Origin: JBBQSN01 sp963825505 | GTDB taxonomy: Bacteria; Actinomycetota; Actinomycetes; Actinomycetales; CAWJMD01 | Direction of reading: 5' to 3' | Length of the DNA stretch: 64,000 nt | NCBI GenBank assembly: GCA_963825505.1 | Contig: CAWGTL010000002.1 | Span: 124,001-188,000, forward strand | In this document: piece by piece, positions 1 to 8,229 of the stretch | Numbering within the stretch: position 1 is the first letter of the stretch | Layout of the letters: every line of letters starts with the position of its first letter | Notes under the pieces: generated by a model | What the model saw: only the letters and a program-made list of their open reading frames with translations | Database searches by the model: none | What the model was told of the DNA's origin: nothing | Made by a program: the position numbers and the translations under genes

Positions 1-1215
1 CGGCAGGATCCCCGGCGGCGCCGACGGTGGTGCGCCGGCGCCGGGAACACGGTCCAGGTACGCCCGCGCGGCCTGCTCCGCCATGACGAGGCGGTCGACG
101 GTCGTCGTACCGGTGCTCGGCCCGAGGTACGCGGCGGTGAGCAGCATCAGCTCGCTCACGGCGGTCGGCTGCTCGGGCCCCGGGTCGGGGAACGAGTCGG
201 AGAACAGCTGGTCCAGCGTCCTGACGGCGTAGGCGACCAGGAGCAGGACGACGACGGCCGCGAGGACGACCGCCGGCAGCGCGAGCGGCCCTTCACGCAG
301 CACGTAGACCAGGGCCAGCACCTGCAGGAAGGTGCCGGTGAGGGTGACCCAGGCCCCGACCGCGATGCCCGCGACCGTCGGTGACGACGACGGACCCACG
401 ATCTTGAGGACGACCGGCGCCATGCCGACGAGGAGCGCCGACGCGGCCGCGGTCACCAGCAGCTGTCCCTCGGCGCCCTCCGGCGCCGTGCCGAGCAGCG
501 CCGTCAGCGTCTCGGACGAGCCCACCAGCGCCGTCAGGAGCGCCAGCAGCGCGGTGAAGCTGCTCGCCCAGCTCTCCGAGAGCGACCAGTCCGTCGGGGC
601 GCCCGTCACCGGCGTGCTCCCGCTGACCGTCCCGACCACCGGTTCGCGGGGTGCGTTCCCCACCGGGGCCTTCCACTCCGGCTCGCCGGCCGTCACCTTC
701 TGGAGGGGCCTGCGCAGAGCCCGGCGGTACACGGGGACCACCGGCGCCGCCGCCGCGAGGGCCGCGGCCACCAGGACGACGAGGAGCCAGGTCCACTCAG
801 GCTCCTCGGTGCCCTCGGGCTCCAGCGTCACATCGACCGTCTGGGTGTCGTCCGGGCCGAGGGTGAGGACGACGACCGCGCCGCCGTCGGGGACCTCGCA
901 GGAGACCTCGATCGTCACCGACTGCACGCGGTTCGCCGCGACCTGGTCGGGAGAGACCTCCGGCGGCGCGCAGTCGTCACCCAGTCCGCTCTTGGCGGCC
1001 ACCGCCAGCTCCACGGTCGAGGCCGAGGCGTTGGTCACCTCGAGCGAGCCGCTCCACGTGCCGTCGTCCTCGCTGACGTCGACGACCGCCGTGCCCGAGT
1101 CGTCGCCGGGCACGGCGACCGCCGGGCCGGGGACGGCGTCGGCCTGCGCGGTCACCACCGGTCCGACCGCCAGCACCGCCGCGGCCAGCACGGCCGTCAC
1201 CACCCGAGCCCTCAT
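1..1215 (-). CDS. Partial membrane protein of unknown function
   Basis: The reading frame starts at ATG 1215 and stays open to base 1, so the C-terminus lies outside the window (405 codons visible). It begins with a hydrophobic signal-like segment ending near A-Q-A-D. An extracytoplasmic domain of about 130 residues follows, with two cysteines in S-G-L-G-D-D-C and S-C-E-V, then a transmembrane segment (W-L-L-V-V-L-V-A-A-A), a hydrophilic linker and about three more hydrophobic segments. The first domain resembles a beta-sandwich of the kind found in cell-envelope proteins, but this is inference. I do not recognise the family. It lies upstream of nothing on its own strand within the window, and the 74 bases between it and the next gene hold no clear hairpin. 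Confidence 0.75.
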   Translation of the reverse strand, partial: MRARVVTAVLAAAVLAVGPVVTAQADAVPGPAVAVPGDDSGTAVVDVSEDDGTWSGSLEVTNASASTVELAVAAKSGLGDDCAPPEVSPDQVAANRVQSVTIEVSCEVPDGGAVVVLTLGPDDTQTVDVTLEPEGTEEPEWTWLLVVLVAAALAAAAPVVPVYRRALRRPLQKVTAGEPEWKAPVGNAPREPVVGTVSGSTPVTGAPTDWSLSESWASSFTALLALLTALVGSSETLTALLGTAPEGAEGQLLVTAAASALLVGMAPVVLKIVGPSSSPTVAGIAVGAWVTLTGTFLQVLALVYVLREGPLALPAVVLAAVVVLLLVAYAVRTLDQLFSDSFPDPGPEQPTAVSELMLLTAAYLGPSTGTTTVDRLVMAEQAARAYLDRVPGAGAPPSAPPGILP

Positions 1216-1289
1216 CGCCCGCCCTCCGTCCGGTGTCCCGGCCGAAGCGTCCCACCGCCGGGCCACGGCCACCAGGGCCGCCCGCTCGA

Positions 1290-2519
1290 TCACCGCGACC
1301 GACGTGCGGCCGGCACGGGTGGGCCGTCCCGCAGCCAGAGCCGCACGTGCGCCGGCTGCACGGCCTCACGCACCACGACGACCAGCTCCTGGCTCAGGAC
1401 GTCGAGGTCGGTCACCGACCGGGCCGCGGCGCCGAACCCGTGGACGGTCCGCTCGGCGTCGTAGCGGCTGCGGAAGAACCGCCGGTCCACGACGGCCCGC
1501 ACCCGCCGGCGCACCGGCTGGAACAGCGCGGCCACCGCGAGCGTCGAGGCTGCGACGGCGACGTCGGACTCGCGGGTCACCGGCCGCAGCAGGACCCCGA
1601 GCAGCAGCACCGACGAGAGGTAGGTGGCCGCGAGCACCACGACCACCGGGCCGTACACCAGCGAGCGCCGGACGACGACGTCGACGCCGTAGAGCCGGTA
1701 CCGCAGCACGGCCACCGCGATGGCCACCGGCAGCACGACCAGCAGGCCGATCAGGAAGGTGAACCAGCCGACGACGGCGACGCCGAGCCAGGACCCCGCG
1801 TCGGCCTCGCCCGCGACCGCGCTGGCGCCGCCGGCGACCGCCAGCCCGCTCATCAGGAGCAGGAGCGCGGCGGTGACGACGAGCAGCTGCTGCCGGCGCA
1901 CGCCGTGGGCGCCGCGCAGCTGCAGGACCACGCCGAGGATCGCCACCAGGCCGCAGCCGGACGTGACCAGGTTGCCCACCTGCGACGCCAGCGTGGCCAG
2001 CCGACCCGGGGCGCCGTCGAGGGCGAACGGGTTCGGCACGGCGACCTGCGCGGCCGTGACCAGCGTGTCGGGGGCGAGCACCGAGCCGACCGTGGCGGCG
2101 AGCGCGGCCACCGTCGCCACGACGGCCAGCCGCCGCCAGTGCCGCGACCGGAACCGGCCGTCGGGGAACAGCAGCGGGACGTGGACGCCGACCAGGCAGG
2201 TCCAGGCGATGGTGAGGTAGTCCGAGGTCCAGTAGGCCACGGCGGCCACGGTCCCTCCGCCCGGCAGCAGGTCCTGCGCCCACGCCCGTCCGACCTCCAT
2301 CACCGTGAACAGGGCGGCCGACACCGTGACCAGCGGACCGATCGCGTTGGCCGGGCGCCGGGCCCACAGCAGCACGCCGACCAGGGTCAGCGGCAGGGCG
2401 ACCAGCTGGAACGGCTCGCCGAGCGACACCCACAGCACGGCGAGGCCGATCGTGACGACCGCCAGCGCCAGGGCGGTACCCCGGCGCGACAGGGCGCGAG
2501 AGGTCGCGGCTGCGATCAC
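1290..2519 (-). CDS. Multi-pass membrane sensor module resembling histidine kinase N-terminus, kinase domain absent
   Basis: The 409-residue protein has about ten hydrophobic segments over residues 15-315. These are followed by the block L-R-Y-R-L-Y-G-V-D-V-V-V-R-R-S-L-V-Y-G and later R-F-F-R-S-R-Y-D-A-E-R-T-V. These two blocks are typical of the membrane sensor half of a group of actinobacterial histidine kinases. In full-length relatives a coiled region and a HisKA_3/HATPase domain follow; here the protein ends about 50 residues after the second block, at R-R-S-R. No H-box or N/G boxes are visible and no response regulator is adjacent. It may be a kinase-less sensor, a truncated kinase, or a member of a shorter subfamily. 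Confidence 0.75.
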   Translation of the reverse strand: MIAAATSRALSRRGTALALAVVTIGLAVLWVSLGEPFQLVALPLTLVGVLLWARRPANAIGPLVTVSAALFTVMEVGRAWAQDLLPGGGTVAAVAYWTSDYLTIAWTCLVGVHVPLLFPDGRFRSRHWRRLAVVATVAALAATVGSVLAPDTLVTAAQVAVPNPFALDGAPGRLATLASQVGNLVTSGCGLVAILGVVLQLRGAHGVRRQQLLVVTAALLLLMSGLAVAGGASAVAGEADAGSWLGVAVVGWFTFLIGLLVVLPVAIAVAVLRYRLYGVDVVVRRSLVYGPVVVVLAATYLSSVLLLGVLLRPVTRESDVAVAASTLAVAALFQPVRRRVRAVVDRRFFRSRYDAERTVHGFGAAARSVTDLDVLSQELVVVVREAVQPAHVRLWLRDGPPVPAARRSR

Positions 2520-2577
2520 CCCACGAGCCTGCGCCCCGCGGCGTCCGCGGATCGTTACGGGGTGGATCAGCGGGCGG

Positions 2578-3540
2578 TCAGCGCAGGGTCAGCTGGCGCG
2601 AGACGACGCCGGCGCGGGCGCGACGCTCCTCGGCGGTGAGGTCGCCCGTGGCGGCCATCGCGTCGTCGAGCCGGACGCCGAACGCGGCGGCGGGCTCCTC
2701 GACGTCGTCGGCCACCGCCCCGGGCACGAGGTCCCAGACCGGGACGATCAGGCCGTGGGCGCGGAACGAGCCGATGTAGCGGGTGCCCTCGCCGAGCGAG
2801 GAGGCCCCGGCCGCGTGCAGCCGGGCGAGGCCGTCGAGGAAGTCCTCCTCGGGGTGGGGCAGGACCCAGCGCAGGTGGGTCTTGGCGCCGATCTGGCACC
2901 AGTAGGCGGCCTCGACCGACACCAGCCGCTCGGTCGGGATGATCGCCGCGTTGGCGCGCTCCATCGAGTCCGCGACGTCGTCGGTCTTCTCGGCGTCGTC
3001 ACCGAGCCAGAAGTCGAAGCCCTCGTGCAGCCGGACGGCGAACGGGACGTCGGGGTCGAGGACGTCCTGCATCCGCGGTCCGGCGGTGGGCAGGCCGGTG
3101 CCGGGGACGGGTGTGCCGGGCTCGGAGCCGGCGGCGACGAGCAGGGCGGCCGCGACGTCGCGGCTCGGGTCGCCGGAGCCGGACGGCGTCTGCAGGCCCA
3201 CCATCACCTCGCCGTCGGCCCGGCGCAGCGCGGCCCAGGCCATCGGCAGCACGGTGGCGACGGTCGCGTCGACCTCGCCGTGCTCGGCGGTGGTGCGCAC
3301 CGCGACGGTGGCGGCGGGGACGATCTCGCGCAGCGCCACCCAGTCGCACTCACCCGCGAGGCCCTCGAACGGGCGCGCGACGTGCTCCACGGAGACGTGC
3401 GACGACGCGCGTCCGTGGCAGAGCTTGTAGCGCTTGCCCGAGCCGCACGGGCACGGCTCACGGGCACCGACGACGGGGATCTCGGCGCCCTCGGGCAGCG
3501 AGGCGGTGGCCGCGGCGGCGCGGCGGGACTTCTTACCCAT
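2578..3540 (-). CDS. DUF5926 family protein with N-terminal SEC-C zinc motif
   Basis: This 320-residue protein carries a SEC-C motif near residues 30-42 (C-P-C-G-S-G-K-R-Y-K-L-C-H). That is the zinc-binding element found at the SecA C-terminus and in many small bacterial proteins. The rest is an acidic alpha/beta domain matching the actinobacterial DUF5926 family as I remember it. The basic, Ala-rich N-terminus (M-G-K-K-S-R-R) is also usual in that family. The function is not established; a nucleic-acid or ribosome-related role is sometimes assumed for SEC-C proteins. It is a single gene separated from both neighbours by about 55 bases. Confidence 0.85.
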   Translation of the reverse strand: MGKKSRRAAAATASLPEGAEIPVVGAREPCPCGSGKRYKLCHGRASSHVSVEHVARPFEGLAGECDWVALREIVPAATVAVRTTAEHGEVDATVATVLPMAWAALRRADGEVMVGLQTPSGSGDPSRDVAAALLVAAGSEPGTPVPGTGLPTAGPRMQDVLDPDVPFAVRLHEGFDFWLGDDAEKTDDVADSMERANAAIIPTERLVSVEAAYWCQIGAKTHLRWVLPHPEEDFLDGLARLHAAGASSLGEGTRYIGSFRAHGLIVPVWDLVPGAVADDVEEPAAAFGVRLDDAMAATGDLTAEERRARAGVVSRQLTLR

Positions 3541-3593
3541 CCCGCGAGCCTAGTGGCGCCCTGGCGGACGGCTCCGTGCGGCTCAGGAGACCC

Positions 3594-4127
3594 TCAGGCG
3601 CGGCGCCGGCGACGCGACGGGCCGCCGAGGCAGGCCCACACGGTGCGGTTGCCCTGGGCGTCCTCGACGACGCCCCACTCGTGCGCGAGGTGCCGCACGA
3701 TCCGCAGCCCGCGGCCGTGCACCGACATCGCGGGGGGCCGCAGCGGGCGCACCTCGTGCCCCGACCCGCCGTCGGTGACCTCGACGTCGACGACGCCGCC
3801 GCGCACCTGCCAGCGCAGCAGCACCCGGCCGTCCTCGACCGGGCGCGCGTGCCGGATGGCGTTGCCGAGCAGCTCGGAGACCACGACCGCGGTCTCGTGC
3901 ACGATCGTCGGGTCGACCTTGGTGAGCACGTCGCGCAGGACGGCCCGGCGCGCGGAGGACACGGCGGCGGCCTGGTGGGGCACGGACACCGCGCGGGCGT
4001 CACCGCGCTGGCGCGACTCGACCAGCAGCACGCCGCCCCCGACGCCGTGCGGCTCCCCACCGACCGACGTCTCGGCGTCGGTCACGGAGGCCGCGTGCCA
4101 CGTCAGTGGCGCAGCAGGCTGACCCAT
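3594..4127 (-). CDS. RsbW-like ATP-binding regulatory protein (anti-sigma factor kinase family)
   Basis: The 177-residue protein has a single GHKL ATPase domain of the RsbW/HATPase_c_2 type. The N box is E-T-A-V-V-V-S-E-L-L-G-N-A (near residues 98-110), the G1 box V-T-D-G-G-S-G and the G2 region G-R-G-L-R-I-V-R-H-L. Such proteins bind a sigma factor and are opposed by an unphosphorylated anti-anti-sigma protein, which they phosphorylate. No sigma factor or STAS gene lies next to it, but a SpoIIE-type phosphatase gene occurs at 32980. A Shine-Dalgarno run GGGAGGGGAG precedes ATG 4127. A sigma-B/F-type promoter lies about 35 bases upstream, suggesting control by the kind of sigma factor it may inhibit. 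The first 45 residues are family-atypical and probably flexible. Confidence 0.85.
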   Translation of the reverse strand: MGQPAAPLTWHAASVTDAETSVGGEPHGVGGGVLLVESRQRGDARAVSVPHQAAAVSSARRAVLRDVLTKVDPTIVHETAVVVSELLGNAIRHARPVEDGRVLLRWQVRGGVVDVEVTDGGSGHEVRPLRPPAMSVHGRGLRIVRHLAHEWGVVEDAQGNRTVWACLGGPSRRRRRA

Positions 4128-4160
4128 AGAGCTCCCCTCCCGTCACACCTGACACATCGT

Positions 4161-4186
4161 GTACCCGGGCAGGGAAGGGATCAAAC
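4161..4186 (-). promoter_or_regulatory. Candidate sigma-B/sigma-F-type promoter of the RsbW-like gene
   Basis: On the minus strand GTTT (4186-4183) is followed by 16 bases and then GGGTAC (4166-4161), 33 bases before ATG 4127. This matches the actinobacterial stress sigma consensus (GNNT or GTTT, 14-17 bases, GGGTAC/T). A small palindrome, ACAC-ATC-GTGT at 4152-4162, overlaps the -10 element and could be an operator. The assignment rests on sequence match only. Confidence 0.6.
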
Positions 4187-4212
4187 ACCCGGGGCCGCCC
4201 GGGCGCCAGACC

Positions 4213-4995
4213 CTAGGCCGTGTTCCACGCGCCGTGCGGGCCACGACCGGTACGGCCCAGCACGTCGTGCGGCCGGTTGGTGATCACCGCGACCGCCCCG
4301 GCCTCCAGGCACGCGTCGACCCCGTCGGGCGTGTCGACGGTCCACACGTGCAGCGCGTGCCCGGCCTCGCGCACCTGCTGGAGCCAGCGTGGCGCCGAGG
4401 CCAGCAGGTGCTGCCCGGCACCGAGCACGGGCACCCCGGCCGGCAGGTACCCGGCGGGCGCGAACCGGGCCCAGCGCGGGACGGCGTCGACGAGCAGCAC
4501 GGTGGTGAGGTCGGGGGCCATCCGCCGCACCCGTGCGACGGCGGCCACCGAGAAGCTCATCACCCGCACCGGCGAACCGGGCCGCACCCAGCCGAACCGG
4601 TCGGCGAGGTCGACCACCTGCCGCTCCACCTCGCCGGCGTAGCGCACCGGGTGCTTGGTCTCCACCGCCAGGCCGACCGGGCGCCCGGCGTCGGCGGCGA
4701 GCTCGAACAGCCGCTCCAGCGTGAGCGGCCCGCCGGCGGGGCTGTCCCAGTCCAGCTCCCGCAGCTGCGCGAGCGTGCGGCCGCTGAGGCGTCCGCGACC
4801 GCTGCTGGTGCGGTCGAGCACCGGGTCGTGGTGGCACACCAGGTGGCCGTCGGCGGTCAGCCGCACGTCGCACTCGAGGCCGTCCGCGCCCTGCTCGATG
4901 GCGAGGACGTACGCCTCCTCGGTGTGCTCGGGCCGCTCGTGCGAGGCGCCGCGGTGGGCGACGACCTCCACGTGGCCCTCAGTCGTGGGTGGCAC
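4213..4995 (-). CDS. Glycerophosphodiester phosphodiesterase
   Basis: The 260-residue protein is a cytoplasmic GDPD-family TIM barrel; no signal peptide is visible. The N-terminal signature A-H-R-G-A-S (H14, R15) is present. It is followed by G-L-E-C-D-V-R-L with the metal-binding Glu/Asp and C-H-H-D-P-V-L-D-R-T with the second catalytic His. The family hydrolyses deacylated phospholipid glycerophosphodiesters to glycerol-3-phosphate and an alcohol. The length is normal for the short bacterial UgpQ-like forms. The start ATG 4995 overlaps the end of a 39-codon frame upstream by 17 bases, which suggests translational coupling if that frame is real. Confidence 0.9.
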   Translation of the reverse strand: MPPTTEGHVEVVAHRGASHERPEHTEEAYVLAIEQGADGLECDVRLTADGHLVCHHDPVLDRTSSGRGRLSGRTLAQLRELDWDSPAGGPLTLERLFELAADAGRPVGLAVETKHPVRYAGEVERQVVDLADRFGWVRPGSPVRVMSFSVAAVARVRRMAPDLTTVLLVDAVPRWARFAPAGYLPAGVPVLGAGQHLLASAPRWLQQVREAGHALHVWTVDTPDGVDACLEAGAVAVITNRPHDVLGRTGRGPHGAWNTA

Positions 4996-5098
4996 CGTCG
5001 ATCAGCCCCCGCAGGGGTCGCGCGTCGCGCCGCAACCGGTTGAGGTACGCGAGCAGGGTCTCGATCTCGGAGCGGACGGGCGCGCTCTCCTGGCTCAT
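4979..5098 (-). CDS. Possible 39-residue small protein upstream of the phosphodiesterase gene
   Basis: An ATG at 5098 opens a 39-codon frame ending at TGA 4979-4981, overlapping the following gene by 17 bases. The product begins M-S-Q-E-S-A-P-V-R-S-E-I-E-T-L-L-A-Y-L and looks like one amphipathic helix. It vaguely recalls the first helix of DinB/DUF664 proteins, so it may be a remnant. No strong ribosome site is visible. It could also simply be a leader frame. Confidence 0.3.
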   Translation of the reverse strand: MSQESAPVRSEIETLLAYLNRLRRDARPLRGLIDGATHD

Positions 5099-5249
5099 GC
5101 CCCGATCCTCGCAGCACCCGCCGACGCCGATGAGTCCGCCGGCCGGCCGAGACCACGTTCCGGCTCGGCTGAGGGGTCGACCACGCGGCTGGTCGGTGGC
5201 GGTCTAGCATCCCGGGCTGGAGGCACAGCCCAACAGTCGGGAGCTCGTC

Positions 5250-5621
5250 ATGCGGCTCGTCCAGATCGCCCAGCACGCCGACGACCTCGACCGGGCGGCG
5301 GCGTTCTACTCCGACCTGCTCGGCACCCCTCCGACCGCCCGGTTCGACCCGCCGGGGCTGCTGTTCTTCGACCTCGACGGCGTGCGTCTGCTGCTCGACC
5401 GCGGCGCACCGACCGCCCTGCACTACCTCGCCGTCGACGACGTGCCCGCCACCGTCGAGCGGCTGCGCGCCCAGGGCGCGGCCGTGGAGGGCGAGCCGCA
5501 CGTGATCTTCACCCACGACGACGACCGCCTCGGCCCGGCCGGCACCGCCGAGTGGCAGGCGTTCGTCCGCGACAGCGAGGGCAACCTGATCGGACTGGTC
5601 GAGCAACGGCCGCAGGCGTAG
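5250..5621 (+). CDS. VOC superfamily (glyoxalase/bleomycin-resistance-like) protein
   Basis: The 123-residue protein has the paired beta-alpha-beta-beta-beta halves of the VOC fold. The first half starts M-R-L-V-Q-I-A-Q-H-A-D-D-L-D-R-A-A-A-F-Y. The second half ends with D-S-E-G-N-L-I-G-L-V-E, where the Glu is the usual metal-ligand position. Substrates range from methylglyoxal-thiol adducts to antibiotics and cannot be assigned here. It is a single plus-strand gene converging on the YjbR gene with a 7-base gap. A TAGCAT element at about 5205-5210 could be its -10 box. Confidence 0.85.
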   Translation: MRLVQIAQHADDLDRAAAFYSDLLGTPPTARFDPPGLLFFDLDGVRLLLDRGAPTALHYLAVDDVPATVERLRAQGAAVEGEPHVIFTHDDDRLGPAGTAEWQAFVRDSEGNLIGLVEQRPQA

Positions 5622-5628
5622 ATGCGGC

Positions 5629-6051
5629 TCAGCCGTCCAGGCCACGCTCGGCGAGCCAGCGCCGGACCCGGGTCGGCGAGGCCTGCGCGAGCCAGGCCTC
5701 CTGCACCAGCTCGACCACCTCGTCGCGGGTCACCTCGTGCAGCCGTGACGCCCGCACGAGCACGGACGGGTGGCCGTCGAAGTGCGGGGTGGTGAACCAG
5801 GGCGAGCCCGCGTCCTGCACCAGCGACTGCTTGTCGGCCTCGTCACCGACCCACAGCACGATCACGTCGTCGTAGGGCTCGCCCGTCGCCGGGTCGCACG
5901 CGTCCGGGCGGGCGGTGCGGAAGAAGACGAACGACTTGCCGCCGACCTGGTAGACCGCGTTGCCGTGCTGCTTGCCGTGCTCGACCCTCACGTGCGGCAT
6001 CGCCGACGCCGCGTCGTGCACGTCGTCGACCCGGGCCCGGCGCGTGGTCAC
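5629..6051 (-). CDS. MmcQ/YjbR family DNA-binding-like protein
   Basis: With a GTG start at 6051 the product is 140 residues. The chosen start keeps the usual first helix (R-V-D-D-V-H-D-A-A-S-A-M-P) that would be lost from the ATG at 6000. The core contains V-R-V-E-H-G-K, F-V-F-F-R-T and the late W-F-T-T-P-H-F-D-G-H-P-S-V-L-V-R typical of the family. YjbR proteins have a double-wing DNA-binding-like fold and poorly known roles. The frame stays open far upstream through the ATPase region, which is a by-product of base composition. Confidence 0.75.
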   Translation of the reverse strand: MTTRRARVDDVHDAASAMPHVRVEHGKQHGNAVYQVGGKSFVFFRTARPDACDPATGEPYDDVIVLWVGDEADKQSLVQDAGSPWFTTPHFDGHPSVLVRASRLHEVTRDEVVELVQEAWLAQASPTRVRRWLAERGLDG

Positions 6052-6179
6052 CCCGACAGCCAAGCACGCGGGAGCGGCGTCGGGGGTCGATGACCCGGAC
6101 GGCCCGATCCTGGTGCGGCGTTCCGGAGTGACATCGCGCTGGGTGATGTCCGGAGTCCGACGCGCCGCTGCAGGCGTCC

Positions 6180-7388
6180 CTAGTCCCCGGCCTGCTCGCG
6201 CAGATAGCGACCGAAGTGGGGGACGGTGAAGGCGATCCGGCCGCGCTCGCCGGACCAGACCAGCCCCTTCTTCAGCAGCGCGTCGCGCGCCGGTGACAGC
6301 GACTGCGGCTTGCGGCCGAGGACAGCGGCCACCTCGGCGGTGGCCACCGGGCCGTCGCCGTCCGCGGCACCGAGATCCGCCATCGCGCGCATGTACTCGC
6401 GCTCGGCCGGCGTCGCCCGCTCGTACCGCGAGCCGAAGAACCCGACGGCGAGCTCGGACTGCGCGTCCGGCGCGGCCACCGCGACGTCGGCGGCGGTGAT
6501 CGGCGAGCGCGGCGCGACGTCCCAGGCGACCTTGCCGTACGCCTGGACGAAGTACGGGTACCCGTCGGTGGCCGCGTAGAGGGCCTCGAGGGCGTCGGCG
6601 TCGAACTCGGCGCCCTCCTCGGCGGCCGGCGTCACCAGCGCGCGGTCGGCCTCGCCGCGCTCGAGCCGGTCGATCCGCACGTAGCGGAACAGCCTCTCGC
6701 TGTACGACTTCGACGCCGACAGCACCGCCGGCAGGTGCGGCAGCCCCGCGCCGACGACGATCAGCGGCAGGCCCTGCTGGCTCAGCTCGTGCACGGCCGC
6801 GCACAGGGCGGAGACGTCGTCCGGCACGAGGTCCTGCATCTCGTCGACGAAGAGCGCCACCCCCTTGCCGGTGGCGGCGGCCAGGCCGGCGACGTCGGTG
6901 AACAGCTCGACCAGGTCGATCTCGATGTCGCCGGAGTCGGCCCTGCCGACGGCCGCCGGGGCGTCGATGCCCGGGTGCCAGCGGTCGCGCAGCCGCGCGG
7001 TGCCCTTCCCCGCCGGTGCGTCGGACGCGCGCAGCGCGAACGCCTTCACCACGCCGAGCACCTCGTCGGCCTGGTCGCGGTCGCGCACCGAGAGCTCGCG
7101 GACGGCCTGGTGCACGGCGGCCGACAGCGGCCGTCGCAGCGGGGTGTCGGGGCGTGCCTCCAGCTTGCCGGTGCCCCACCCGCGCCGGACCGCCGCCGAC
7201 CGCAGCGAGTTCAGCAGCACGGTCTTGCCCACGCCGCGCAGCCCGGTGAGCACCAGCGAGCGCTCCGGACGACCGCGCGAGGCCCGCTCGAGCACGACGT
7301 CGAAGGCGTCGAGCTCGCGGTCGCGGCCGGCGAGCTCGGGCGGGCGCTGACCGGCGCCGGGGGCGTACGGGTTCCTCACCGGGTCCAT
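6180..7388 (-). CDS. AAA-family ATP-binding protein
   Basis: The 402-residue protein carries Walker A G-L-R-G-V-G-K-T (near residues 50-57) and Walker B A-L-F-V-D-E-M-Q-D-L. Sensor-type motifs follow, and a C-terminal winged-helix-like region (residues 320-395) includes G-R-K-P-Q-S-L-S-P-A-R-D-A-L. The N-terminus (N-P-Y-A-P-G-A-G-Q-R-P-P-E-L-A-G-R-D) is typical of actinobacterial Orc/Cdc6-like STAND-type ATPases annotated only as ATP-binding. The function is unknown. It lies 73 bases downstream of the type-VII-like operon end and may have its own promoter: direct repeats of TCTGCGG lie at 7412-7437 (minus strand). Confidence 0.8.
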   Translation of the reverse strand: MDPVRNPYAPGAGQRPPELAGRDRELDAFDVVLERASRGRPERSLVLTGLRGVGKTVLLNSLRSAAVRRGWGTGKLEARPDTPLRRPLSAAVHQAVRELSVRDRDQADEVLGVVKAFALRASDAPAGKGTARLRDRWHPGIDAPAAVGRADSGDIEIDLVELFTDVAGLAAATGKGVALFVDEMQDLVPDDVSALCAAVHELSQQGLPLIVVGAGLPHLPAVLSASKSYSERLFRYVRIDRLERGEADRALVTPAAEEGAEFDADALEALYAATDGYPYFVQAYGKVAWDVAPRSPITAADVAVAAPDAQSELAVGFFGSRYERATPAEREYMRAMADLGAADGDGPVATAEVAAVLGRKPQSLSPARDALLKKGLVWSGERGRIAFTVPHFGRYLREQAGD

Positions 7389-7461
7389 GATCGGACCGTA
7401 TCCGGTTCTCTAGCGCAGACCGCAGACATCCGCAGAGAGCGTGATCGTGTCGTGCCGACGC

Positions 7462-8229
7462 TCAGGCGTCCTCGTCGTCGGGCTCGCCGTACCGCAGGTA
7501 GTCGACCTCGCGGTCGAGCACCCGACCCGCCACGGCGGCGGCGAGCGCACGCATCTCGACCTGCGTGCCGCTCGGCTCGCGGGTGCTGACCTCGACCTGG
7601 ACGACGTCGCCCAGGTGCTGGGTCCACACGTACCGTCGCAGGTAGGTGATCGGGCCGGTGGTCACGGTCCAGCGGTACTCCACCACCTGCGGGTCCTGCT
7701 CCCCCACGAGCTCGAAGGTGTCGACGCGCTCGCCCTGCGCCACCGACCGGCAGGCCGCGGTGCGGGCCGCGACGCCGGCCAGCAGGTCACGGGCGTCGTC
7801 GGCGTCCACGAACCGCCAGACCCGGTGCGCCACGACCAGGTCGGGCGCAGGGCTGCCCTCCGGCACCCGGACCTCGACCGCCCGACCCAGCGACCAGGCC
7901 GGCGCACCGGGCAGCCCGGCCTGCTGGGTCACGTCGCACGGGTCCGCAGGCAGCGGCACCGGCCGGTCGACCACCGGGCCGGGCAGCTCCTCGCCCTCGA
8001 TCAGCCCCGACCGGCGCAGGTCGGTGGCCTCCGGGACCACGGCGTCGACCACGGACTGCTCGCTGGGTGGCGTCGGAGGCGGTCGCTCCGGGACGGCTGC
8101 GTCCCCCGTTCCGGCACCGTCCGCGGAGCAGGCGCCCACGGAGCCGAGCACCACGAGGGCGGCGCACGCCGCCCCCACGACGCGGGTGGGTCGGATCAAT
8201 CCGGCACCGGGTCGCCGTCGCACGCCCAC
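7462..8229 (-). CDS. Putative lipoprotein in type-VII-like locus
   Basis: The 255-residue product begins with a basic segment, a hydrophobic stretch and a lipobox V-G-A-C at residues 31-34, so it is probably lipidated and placed on the outer face of the membrane. A Pro-rich linker follows. The folded domain has two further cysteines (P-C-D-V-T and A-A-C-R-S) and recalls the PknH-like extracellular sensor fold, which is a guess. Its start lies inside the end of the preceding lipoprotein gene (34-base overlap), so the two are probably co-translated. It is the last gene of the operon that starts at 11078. Confidence 0.75.
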   Translation of the reverse strand: MGVRRRPGAGLIRPTRVVGAACAALVVLGSVGACSADGAGTGDAAVPERPPPTPPSEQSVVDAVVPEATDLRRSGLIEGEELPGPVVDRPVPLPADPCDVTQQAGLPGAPAWSLGRAVEVRVPEGSPAPDLVVAHRVWRFVDADDARDLLAGVAARTAACRSVAQGERVDTFELVGEQDPQVVEYRWTVTTGPITYLRRYVWTQHLGDVVQVEVSTREPSGTQVEMRALAAAVAGRVLDREVDYLRYGEPDDEDA

